NCBI GenBank assembly: GCA_030636255.1
Contig: DAOVXH010000116.1
Coordinates: 1 to 6,011, forward strand
Direction of reading: 5' to 3'
Length of the DNA: 6,011 nucleotides
Source: Methanomassiliicoccales archaeon
GTDB taxonomy: Archaea > Thermoplasmatota > Thermoplasmata > SG8-5
The position numbers and the translations under genes were made by a program. Numbering within the stretch: position 1 is the first letter of the stretch; the number at the start of each line of letters is the position of its first letter. Of the stretch, positions 1 to 5,701 are shown piece after piece. Below the pieces are notes generated by a model. That model saw only the letters and a list, made by a program, of their open reading frames with translations, did no database searches and was not told where the DNA came from.

Positions 1-888
1 ATCCATCTTTTTCTCGCCCAGGACAAGACTGGCTACCGCATTAAGAGTTTCCTGCTTTGGCCGGAGCTCCATCTTGGCATTCCACCATGCATCTGCAATA
101 ATACGGCCATTGCAGCGCCAGAACCTATTGCTAACTGAGCGAAGTTCTGCACCGTCTCGGCCTATACCCAAGCCTCGTATTTTATGGACTTCAGCCCGCT
201 CCAGAACATAGGGAATATCATACCCATCAATATTGTAGCCAGTTATCACGTCCGGGTCTGTATCCCTGACAAGTTTCAGAAAGTCACGAATTATGCCTGG
301 CTCGTCCCCTACCAGGCTTTCATGTGTCATTGTATCCCCGTCAGAAATAGCGCAGCAAATTGTCAATATATCTTTATTTTTAATGGAATTCTCTATGTCA
401 AAACTTAAAATTTTTAAAGAAGGCTTGAATGGCTCGATTGTTTCAAGGGACTGGGCATCCACCACCAGTTCGGTTGTGTACTTATTATGCTGAATTTGTT
501 CTCCAGTCACCTGAACACAGCTTCCCAGGTCAAGGTCATACATGAACCTGTGATGAAATGGAATATCTGCGGCCAAAACCTGACACTGGCTTCCATAGGT
601 TTTTCGATAATCTGGCACCATCCAGGGATATTTTATGGTGGCCTTAACGCACTTGCGATTTCGGCCTTCGTGGAATAATTCAACATCATCAACAGAAACA
701 ACCATAGAATCTGCCTTCAGCTCCGAAACAATGCCAGATGGAGGTGTGACCAGGTAAAAATATGGCTTGAAGCCTTGATAGCGGACTGTAATGGATTGGT
801 TGTCATCTGTGCGCCCAAAGAGTTCCACAATTACGTCATCCTCTTTTGAATAGGAAACTGTCAGCAGTCGAACGTTCCATGAATTCAT
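1..888 (-). CDS. polB: Archaeal family-B DNA polymerase, N-terminal 296 residues (cut by left edge)
   Basis: Replicative or repair DNA polymerase of family B; the visible part holds the N-terminal domain and most of the 3'-5' proofreading exonuclease. The frame is open from the ATG at 888 to base 1. Seen: exonuclease motif I, LKILSFDIEN, at residues 158-167 with acidic D164 and E166; exonuclease motif II, GYNIDGYDIPY, at 217-227 with N219 and D224; then IGRDGAEL at 242-249 and GRIIADAWW at 261-269. Order and spacing follow the Pyrococcus enzyme as I remember it, including the VP pair at 91-92, which would match the V93 uracil-pocket region of Pfu polymerase (inference). Exonuclease motif III and all palm/finger motifs lie beyond the edge. 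A TGA directly precedes the ATG in frame, so no longer start exists. An AGGAG at 897-901 sits 8 nt upstream, inside the end of the GTPase gene, whose stop is only 4 nt away, so the two genes are probably co-transcribed and translationally coupled. Confidence 0.93.
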   Translation of the reverse strand, partial: MNSWNVRLLTVSYSKEDDVIVELFGRTDDNQSITVRYQGFKPYFYLVTPPSGIVSELKADSMVVSVDDVELFHEGRNRKCVKATIKYPWMVPDYRKTYGSQCQVLAADIPFHHRFMYDLDLGSCVQVTGEQIQHNKYTTELVVDAQSLETIEPFKPSLKILSFDIENSIKNKDILTICCAISDGDTMTHESLVGDEPGIIRDFLKLVRDTDPDVITGYNIDGYDIPYVLERAEVHKIRGLGIGRDGAELRSVSNRFWRCNGRIIADAWWNAKMELRPKQETLNAVASLVLGEKKMD

Positions 889-892
889 TCAT

Positions 893-2083
893 CTATCTCC
901 TGGCCACTATGGTTATAACATCATTCTCCTTCAATTCATGGTCATGGCCCACAACACGCTTTGTCCTGGCATCAATGGCTCGGATGAAATTGTCTCCTAG
1001 GTCTGTGTGAACTTTGTATGCAAGTTCCTTGGCATTTGAGCCCTTTGGCATCAGGTGAACATCTGGCAAGACTCGACCTTCCTTGTCTGTGAGCTTGTTT
1101 TCATCTTCAACTGGATAGACTGGAATAAGGTCCAGCAATTCAAACACCGCAGACTCCAGACATTTCTGAACCCCGGTGCTACCAAATTTTTCAAGGAAGC
1201 TGGCTATTGTGCCAAGACCTTTTTTCTGGGCCTCGGATAATCCTGCGGACTCGTTTATCTCAAATGAACTTGAACCAGGCAAATAATCTATCATACCAGC
1301 ATCTGCTGCCTTGCGAAGGGCAAGTTCATACTCTGCAGATGTGGGAATTACAATAGTATTTTCCAGGTTCATCAGGGCATCCAGATTTTCCTGGGAAGCC
1401 TGGTCACACTTATTGGCTGCAATAATTAGCGGTTTACCAGAGCGCCGAATCTCGCTGCACATAGATATCATTTCTTCGTCAGTCCAGATATCTGGTTTTG
1501 TGGTGAGCGCTGCATTTCTCACTGCCCGATTAATCTGATTCTCGGTTATTGCCAGCCCGGTGAATCTCTCATGAAGCATCTTTTCCACTTTCATGCCTTG
1601 AAGGGTACTCTGGCGTGCAAGCCTACGCCAGTCTTTCTGTAAAATATTGAAAAACCAGTAGTCGATTTCTCGCTCAAGGAATTTAACATCGTTCAGGGGG
1701 TCATGGGCGCCAATCTTGGTTGGTGTGCCATCGGCGGTTGTGGAGCCGCTGGCGTCCACAATATGAATTAATGCCGAAGCTTGTCTTAAATCATCAAGAA
1801 ATTTATTGCCTAATCCTTTTCCTTGCCAGGCATCAGGAACCAAGCCAGCTACGTCAATTAACTCCACAGGAATTAGACGGGTTCCATTATCACAGGGCGC
1901 ATTGTTTGGAGTGCACTGGACCTGAAACTCTTCATGAGGACATTTTCCACGGACATGGCCAATACCAACATTGGCATCCACCGTGGTGAAAGGATAATTG
2001 GCTATTTCGGCTGGTGCCATTGTTATGGCTGAAAAAAAGGTTGATTTACCAACATTAGGTTTTCCGACTATTCCAACGTCCAT
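893..2083 (-). CDS. Obg/YchF-superfamily GTPase with TGS domain, archaeal Ygr210-like
   Basis: A P-loop NTPase of the Obg family, which is generally linked to ribosomes and translation; the exact role of this branch is not settled. Length is 396 aa. Seen: P loop GKPNVGKS at 7-14, PFTT (switch I) at 31-34, DVAG at 77-80, the long switch II stretch GKGLGNKFLDDLR at 88-100, NKCD at 224-227 and TSA at 248-250. The NKxD motif predicts guanine specificity. A helical insert with charged pairs spans about 135-220. A C-terminal TGS domain spans about 318-396, ending ENDVITIVARR. Cysteines 48, 57 and 64 with H50 cluster just before the DVAG strand. A TTG at 2098 would add five residues, but a GGGAGG (2091-2096) lies 7 nt before the ATG at 2083, and the protein then opens directly with the first beta strand, so ATG 2083 is preferred. 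polB follows 4 nt after the stop. Confidence 0.93.
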   Translation of the reverse strand: MDVGIVGKPNVGKSTFFSAITMAPAEIANYPFTTVDANVGIGHVRGKCPHEEFQVQCTPNNAPCDNGTRLIPVELIDVAGLVPDAWQGKGLGNKFLDDLRQASALIHIVDASGSTTADGTPTKIGAHDPLNDVKFLEREIDYWFFNILQKDWRRLARQSTLQGMKVEKMLHERFTGLAITENQINRAVRNAALTTKPDIWTDEEMISMCSEIRRSGKPLIIAANKCDQASQENLDALMNLENTIVIPTSAEYELALRKAADAGMIDYLPGSSSFEINESAGLSEAQKKGLGTIASFLEKFGSTGVQKCLESAVFELLDLIPVYPVEDENKLTDKEGRVLPDVHLMPKGSNAKELAYKVHTDLGDNFIRAIDARTKRVVGHDHELKENDVITIVARR

Positions 2084-2090
2084 TCTTATG

Positions 2091-2096
2091 CCTCCC
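2091..2096 (-). promoter_or_regulatory. Shine-Dalgarno site deciding the GTPase start
   Basis: The minus strand reads GGGAGG here, followed by seven bases and then ATG at 2083. This near-perfect match to the anti-SD core supports ATG 2083 over the in-frame TTG at 2098, which would lie upstream of the SD itself. Confidence 0.75.
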
Positions 2097-2113
2097 AATC
2101 CCTAATAGCGCCA

Positions 2114-2124
2114 CCATAATAAAA
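2114..2124 (-). promoter_or_regulatory. Probable TATA box for the GTPase-polB unit
   Basis: The minus strand reads TTTTATTATGG, preceded by a purine/A-containing stretch that could act as a BRE. The box centre lies about 37 nt before ATG 2083, which predicts a transcript start near 2094-2096 and a leader of about 12 nt containing the GGGAGG. Placement is by eye; archaeal promoters are short and AT-rich sequence gives false matches. Confidence 0.5.
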
Positions 2125-2236
2125 GATTACTTTTTCAAAAATCAGAGCCACTGTCATGCACCGTTGTTTTTTTCTTGGGATGGAGCACCAGCGACAGCTT
2201 AGAAAAACAGGTTGTATGACTTATTGAAATGAACAT

Positions 2237-2253
2237 TCTGGCAGAAAGCCAGA
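2237..2253 (-). terminator. Small hairpin after the DUF4184-like gene, possible terminator
   Basis: A perfect 6-bp inverted repeat (TCTGGC / GCCAGA) with a 5-base loop begins 4 nt past the stop codon of the DUF4184-like gene. No T-run follows immediately; the nearest one on the minus strand is about 33 nt further on. Archaeal termination depends mainly on T tracts, so the role is uncertain. Confidence 0.3.
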
Positions 2254-2257
2254 TAGT

Positions 2258-2794
2258 TCAGGGCCTTGTCCAAAATCGAAGAGCCAGTACCAAAATAATA
2301 ATAAACATTGGCACAACAAAAATCAATGTGGAAGTAAGAACATCTCCAAACAGAATTATGTTATGGGTTGTCTGCAGGTCATTGGGCCAGAATATTGGGT
2401 TGTAGGTATGGGTGAACATATCTATTGTCACGTGACTAACAGTGCCAATTAATGCAGACCCAAGTGCCCACATGAGGTCCTTTGGCGGCCGGGTTACGTC
2501 CACGCCAGCAAAGATATGCCATTTCTCTTTTGAATGGCGTTTCACCAATCTGCCAATTGGCGGTATTATGAAGAAAACAAATAACATTGTTACCAGAATG
2601 TCAAATGTGAATGCACCCAGATAGGAATGCATTAATCCCCTGGCATGGCCGGAGACAGTGTCAACGAACATCATTGGCAATACTTCCAAATCAGGAACCA
2701 TGGAGCCCATGGTGAGGCTCATGAAATGCAATTTCTTACGGTTGAGAAACCACACTGGCCAGGCAAATCCAAGATGTAATGGAGTAAGGGGCAT
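2258..2794 (-). CDS. DUF4184-like multi-pass membrane protein, possible metal-dependent hydrolase
   Basis: A 178-residue integral membrane protein. Seen: opening MPLTPLHLG (1-9), GSMVPDLE at 30-37, MHSYLGAF at 55-62 and SHVTIDMFTH at 120-129, giving conserved polar residues H7, D35, H56, H121, D125 and H129 next to hydrophobic helices. Candidate membrane segments lie near 62-80, 108-124 and 154-172. The opening, the GSM-PD-E motif, the HS and the H-x3-D-x3-H motifs match what I know of DUF4184, a family of unknown function related in pattern to membrane-bound metal-dependent hydrolases (YdjM-like). The His/Asp set is consistent with metal binding, but no substrate can be named. A TTG at 2851 would add 19 residues, yet the TATA-like box at 2818-2824 lies inside that extension and 27 nt before ATG 2794, so the transcript is probably leaderless and starts at this ATG. 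Its upstream neighbour is the divergent coiled-coil gene. Confidence 0.8.
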   Translation of the reverse strand: MPLTPLHLGFAWPVWFLNRKKLHFMSLTMGSMVPDLEVLPMMFVDTVSGHARGLMHSYLGAFTFDILVTMLFVFFIIPPIGRLVKRHSKEKWHIFAGVDVTRPPKDLMWALGSALIGTVSHVTIDMFTHTYNPIFWPNDLQTTHNIILFGDVLTSTLIFVVPMFIIILVLALRFWTRP

Positions 2795-2817
2795 TGAACA
2801 TTGATAGTTAAGGAATT

Positions 2818-2830
2818 CAATAAACCTTTC
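2818..2830 (-). promoter_or_regulatory. BRE/TATA-like promoter of the DUF4184-like gene (leaderless)
   Basis: The minus strand reads GAAAGGTTTATTG: a BRE-like purine stretch followed by a TATA-like box centred 27 nt upstream of ATG 2794. No SD precedes that ATG. Together these point to transcription beginning at or next to the start codon. Confidence 0.5.
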
Positions 2831-2864
2831 TGCTAAAAAATAATAAAGCAATCAATAAGAATGG

Positions 2865-2872
2865 TTTTATAA
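2865..2872 (+). promoter_or_regulatory. TATA-like box of the coiled-coil gene
   Basis: TTTTATAA lies about 32 nt before ATG 2900 (centre to start), predicting a transcript start near 2895 and a leader of only a few bases. A GGAG at 2892-2895 is only 4 nt from the ATG and may be partly outside the transcript. The in-frame TTG at 2876 lies only 4 nt past this box and would be upstream of the transcript start, so it is rejected as the start codon. Confidence 0.5.
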
Positions 2873-2899
2873 CAATTGGGGCATCACGAATGGAGACAT

Positions 2900-5317
2900 A
2901 TGGTCAAATTGCCCAGTGGAAGAATATTGAAGACTCTTTTTGGAGGGGACAAATCCCTTTCTGAAGCCCTTGAAACACTCAGCGTTGGAAAGCTGGATGG
3001 ACTTGTAAAGACCAGTTTCACCAGGGACGGGGAGGCATCTTTAGGGCATCTGGTCACTAGGAAAGGAAAGCCATACCTGGCGGTCCATGAGTTCAATGGA
3101 GATATTTTTGGAGAAGAGGCATTGTATGAAATTGCCAGGGACTCTGTTAATGACGATTGCATAATAGAAGTTAGAAGTTATTCATACAAATCATCATCAA
3201 TATCAGCAACCCATCTGGGCGACTCTCATTCGGCTGGAATTCTGGGAACGGTTGATGTAGATTCCACAATACGCATTGTCAGGGATGAGGAAAAGACCAG
3301 AATTGAGAAATCAAGGAAGGAAGCTGGCGAGAAGCATATGCGTGACATGGTGCTGAAAAAGGCAGATGAGGATTTAACATTCAGGGACCAGGAGCTGGAA
3401 ACTGCAAGAATCGAGGCAATAGCGCGTTCCGACGATATTGACCGCATAAAGGCTGAAATGGAGGCCCTTAGAAGCGGCAGCGTGACCCTCCTGAAGCATC
3501 TCACAAATGACAAAAAAGGCCTTGATGAGGAAGATGTCATAGCCAGGGCAGACCGAGAGGTCGAAAAAATGAGGCTCCAGGCAAGGGGAGAAGAGCTGGA
3601 GAATCGCGCAAGAATACTTGACGAGAAAGAGCGAGCATTACGCAAGAAGGAAATGGTGCTGGCCAAGGAAGAGGAGGTCATTCGTACTCGTGATTCGGAA
3701 ATAATCCAGAGAGAAAAGAGGATGGCAAGGGAGCGCCAGGAACTGGAATCCCTGTGGTCTGATATCTCCGAGGAAACAAAGCGCCAGAATCATGCACGTG
3801 CAGATTTAGAATCAAAACTTGAGGATTATGTTAAGAAAGAAACTCTAATGCTGAAGATGGAGGACCGCCTGCAAAAGTCAGAAAAAGATCTGGCACAGCG
3901 GGAAATGGCAGCCCAGGAATATGGCAAGGAAGTTGATGAGGCCAGGGCATATCTCAGCAAGCAGGAAAATCACATTGACGAGCTTGAGACAAAGCTTCAT
4001 TCAGAAAGAAAGGCAGCAGCCCATGAGACAAAGCGCCTTGACAAGCTGGCATATGAGCTTGATGAGAAAGTTGTTAAACTTGATGACCGGGATAAAGAAC
4101 TTCAGCGCCAATCCGAAAAGCTGGAAAATGATGGTATTGGAATTTCCACAGAGCGGGAAACCCTTCTGGAGGACAAGAAAATCCTGGACGATGAGAGGAA
4201 GGAAATCCAGCGAGAGAAAAATCTCATTTTGAAGATGGGCCAGAAGCTTGAAAAGATGGAGTCCACCCTGAAGGACGAGAAAAAGGCCATGAGGAACATG
4301 TCAAGAGAGCTGGACAAGAAAGAAAGAGCCTTAACCGTAGACGAGGAACGCTTGAAGGCAGACATGGAAAAGCTCGAGGAAATGGAAAAGGACCTCAAGG
4401 GTGCCACCACCGAGATGAAAAAGGAAGAGAGACGCCTGAAGCGAGAGCAAGATAAGCTGGAAGACCGCTTGAAGGACATTGAAGAAATCACAGTTCAGGC
4501 AGAAGCCAGAATAGAAGAAATCGCCAAGCAGGGCAAGGAGCTTGAAGACAGGGAATCAACACTTGAAGATGACCAGGCCCAGCTTATTACAGAAAAGAAG
4601 GAGCTGGCCAAGGAAAATCAGCGCCTTGAAAAAGACAAGAAAAAGCATGAAAAGGAGCTTGACCTGGAACGGGATAAACTGGTTAAAGAAGAAGAAAAGC
4701 TCAAGCACAGGGAATCAGGTCTCAAGGACATGCACGTTGACATTGACCGCCACCGCACTACACTTGACACCTTCAAGGATGAGTTGGATGCCAGGGAAAA
4801 GGAGCTGGATGACAAGGACGATACAATTGCAGACAGGGATTCTGCAGTTGAAGCTTCTGAGAAAGCATTGGCAGAGACGCAGAAGGTCTTTGAAAGGGAA
4901 ACCACCAAGAAAAACAAGGACATAGAAAAGAAAGAAAAGGCTATCCACACAAATGCAGAAAAGGTCAAGGAGCAGAGGGAAGCCCTGAAAGCTCACGAGA
5001 AAGAAATCAACCAGGAAATGGCCAATGTCAAGACAGAAATGGCAAAGGTCATGAAGGCCAGAGAAGAATTAGACATCGAGGACAAGAACCTCCGGGACCA
5101 CGAAAAAATGCTCCTGACTAAAGATGAAAAGCTCAAGGCCCAGGAATGGAAGCTGGAGAAAAAGGCTGACGAAATGCGCGAGGAGATACTTACGGAATTC
5201 CAAGGCCAGCTTGATGATCTGGAGGCCAGGGAAATGGCCCTGGCAGATAAGGAAGAGAAGTGGAAGAAGAGGCAAGATGAGCTGTCACGATTGAAAAATA
5301 GACTTGCAGATTTGTAG
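2900..5317 (+). CDS. Large protein with small N-terminal domain and ~580-residue heptad-repeat helical rod
   Basis: I do not recognise a named gene. The protein has 805 residues. Residues 1-125 look globular, with predicted short strands and the pattern GLVKTSF (34-40), GHLVTRKGKPYLAVHE (49-64) and FGEEALYEI (70-78). This recalls small archaeal N-terminal domains such as DUF2226, or the PATAN/DUF4388 fold, but only weakly. Residues 95-125 are Ser/Gly-rich. From about 126 onward the chain is almost entirely Glu, Lys, Asp, Arg, Leu and Ala. A hydrophobic residue recurs every seventh position from L226 to L576 (only Q296 breaks it), and again to L802 after a few 11-residue steps. No signal peptide, membrane span, Walker A or ABC signature is present, so it is cytoplasmic and not an SMC or Rad50 ATPase, although similarity searches would tend to label it a chromosome segregation ATPase. 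A structural, scaffolding or tethering role is inferred from shape only. It has its own promoter and appears monocistronic. Confidence 0.85.
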   Translation: MVKLPSGRILKTLFGGDKSLSEALETLSVGKLDGLVKTSFTRDGEASLGHLVTRKGKPYLAVHEFNGDIFGEEALYEIARDSVNDDCIIEVRSYSYKSSSISATHLGDSHSAGILGTVDVDSTIRIVRDEEKTRIEKSRKEAGEKHMRDMVLKKADEDLTFRDQELETARIEAIARSDDIDRIKAEMEALRSGSVTLLKHLTNDKKGLDEEDVIARADREVEKMRLQARGEELENRARILDEKERALRKKEMVLAKEEEVIRTRDSEIIQREKRMARERQELESLWSDISEETKRQNHARADLESKLEDYVKKETLMLKMEDRLQKSEKDLAQREMAAQEYGKEVDEARAYLSKQENHIDELETKLHSERKAAAHETKRLDKLAYELDEKVVKLDDRDKELQRQSEKLENDGIGISTERETLLEDKKILDDERKEIQREKNLILKMGQKLEKMESTLKDEKKAMRNMSRELDKKERALTVDEERLKADMEKLEEMEKDLKGATTEMKKEERRLKREQDKLEDRLKDIEEITVQAEARIEEIAKQGKELEDRESTLEDDQAQLITEKKELAKENQRLEKDKKKHEKELDLERDKLVKEEEKLKHRESGLKDMHVDIDRHRTTLDTFKDELDAREKELDDKDDTIADRDSAVEASEKALAETQKVFERETTKKNKDIEKKEKAIHTNAEKVKEQREALKAHEKEINQEMANVKTEMAKVMKAREELDIEDKNLRDHEKMLLTKDEKLKAQEWKLEKKADEMREEILTEFQGQLDDLEAREMALADKEEKWKKRQDELSRLKNRLADL

Positions 5318-5341
5318 TTCTAACTTTATTGTTTACAAAAC

Positions 5342-5385
5342 ACTATACCAATGAGTTTATATACTATACAAAAGACCGTACCAAT
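5342..5385 (+). repeat. Three copies of an 11-bp motif, ACYRTACMAAW
   Basis: ACTATACCAAT (5342-5352), ACTATACAAAA (5363-5373) and ACCGTACCAAT (5375-5385) share seven invariant positions. They start 21 and 12 bp apart and flank the first TATA-like box. The third runs into the 8-bp palindrome CAATATTG (5382-5389). The arrangement suggests binding sites for a regulator of the downstream transporter genes (inference). AT-rich sequence makes chance repeats likely enough to keep confidence low. Confidence 0.4.
5356..5363 (+). promoter_or_regulatory. Upstream TATA-like box
   Basis: TTTATATA is a close match to the archaeal TATA consensus and predicts a transcript start near 5386. It lies about 35 bp before a second box of nearly the same sequence, and the two may be alternative promoters or parts of a duplicated element. 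Confidence 0.4.
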
Positions 5386-5391
5386 ATTGAC

Positions 5392-5399
5392 TTATATAG
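5392..5399 (+). promoter_or_regulatory. Proximal TATA-like box for the small protein / solute-binding protein operon
   Basis: TTATATAG would place the transcript start near 5420, giving a leader of about 20 nt to the TTG at 5441 or about 35 nt to the ATG at 5456. It is the better placed of the two boxes for the downstream genes. Confidence 0.5.
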
Positions 5400-5455
5400 A
5401 TTTTTGAAACATTTACCTTGGTGAAAATATTAGGGCAGCATTGACAACTTACAAT

Positions 5456-5701
5456 ATGCATCTCGGTGTCGGGCAAAGATTTCGATTTTTGCTTGTACTG
5501 TTTTGCGCAATCATGATTATCCTCCCTTCTTCTTTTTTTTCTGCTGGGCAGACTATCGATGATGAAAGCCCTGCCCCAAACAGCAATGATGCATCTCAAG
5601 ATAATGATTGGACATATTATTTACAGCTTCCCATCTCCCTAGTCCTCATACTCATTCTCATGGTCGCCATGATGATTTATGTGAGGAGGGCCGATGAATG
5701 A
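5456..5701 (+). CDS. Small secreted/membrane-anchored protein: signal peptide, acidic linker, one membrane span
   Basis: Function not recognised; 81 aa from the ATG. Seen: a basic start (R8, R10), hydrophobic stretch 11-23 and a likely signal-peptidase site near A30/G31; an acidic, Asn/Ser/Asp/Pro-rich linker at 33-52; a hydrophobic segment from about 57 to 76; and a final VRRADE. The arginines after the second segment predict a type I topology: short outside domain, tail inside. The stop overlaps the start of the solute-binding protein gene as ATGA, so the two should be translated together and may act together, for example as an accessory or anchor subunit (inference). Start is uncertain: an in-frame TTG at 5441 has an AGGG (5432-5435) 5 nt upstream and would add five residues, while ATG 5456 has no clear SD. 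Either start keeps the signal peptide. Confidence 0.7.
   Translation: MHLGVGQRFRFLLVLFCAIMIILPSSFFSAGQTIDDESPAPNSNDASQDNDWTYYLQLPISLVLILILMVAMMIYVRRADE
5683..5690 (+). promoter_or_regulatory. Strong Shine-Dalgarno site for the solute-binding protein gene
   Basis: GAGGAGGG lies 7 nt before ATG 5698, inside the coding end of the small membrane protein gene. It fixes the start at 5698 rather than at the out-of-frame ATG at 5694, whose product would have no signal peptide. Confidence 0.75.

Larger units (their letters stand above)
2084..2257. other. Intergenic region between DUF4184-like gene and GTPase gene
   Basis: This 174-bp gap between two minus-strand genes holds no open frame I would call. 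Reading along the minus strand it contains a small hairpin just after the DUF4184-like stop, a run of five T (complement of 2200-2204), and then a TATA-like element and SD serving the GTPase. The GTPase gene therefore probably starts its own transcript rather than depending on the upstream gene. Confidence 0.6.
5318..5455. other. AT-rich intergenic region with tandem promoter-like repeats
   Basis: This stretch lies between the coiled-coil gene and the small membrane-protein gene. It begins with a T-rich segment (5318-5334) that could end the upstream transcript, then holds three related 11-bp motifs and two TATA-like boxes. No convincing gene is present on either strand. Confidence 0.6.

Noticed and set aside
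184..678. Three short plus-strand frames over the left end
   Set aside because: They lie opposite the clearly recognisable polymerase exonuclease domain and have no domain, SD or promoter support.
2876..2899. TTG at 2876 as start of the coiled-coil gene (and TTG at 2098 and 2851 for the minus-strand genes)
   Set aside because: 2876 lies 4 nt past the TATA-like box, 2851 lies upstream of the DUF4184-like TATA box, and 2098 lies upstream of its own SD; the internal ATGs fit better.
3226..3681. Ser-rich open frames on the minus strand opposite the coiled-coil gene (also 4102-4491 and 4618-4968)
   Set aside because: They are antisense shadows of Glu/Lys codons (complement reads Ser/Phe/Leu), lack SD sites or promoters, and look like no protein family.
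3921..4232. Plus-strand out-of-frame open frames inside the coiled-coil gene (also 4542-4925)
   Set aside because: They follow from the A/G-rich composition of the real gene in a shifted frame; no start signals and low-complexity Lys/Arg/Ser products.
2900..5317. Possible SMC/Rad50-type chromosome segregation ATPase
   Set aside because: No Walker A, Walker B or ABC signature at either end; the resemblance would come only from coiled-coil composition.
2900..5317. Strong purine bias of the plus strand as a separate DNA-level signal
   Set aside because: Fully explained by the very high Glu, Lys, Asp and Arg content of the encoded rod; it stops with the gene.
5318..5460. CRISPR-like or att-site repeats in the AT-rich gap
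   Set aside because: The repeats are only 7-11 bp, irregularly spaced and without spacers, an integrase gene or a tRNA nearby; regulatory sites explain them better.
5357..5599. Minus-strand frame over the 5318-5455 intergenic region
   Set aside because: It runs antisense into the small membrane protein gene, has no recognisable features, and covers the promoter elements of the plus-strand operon.
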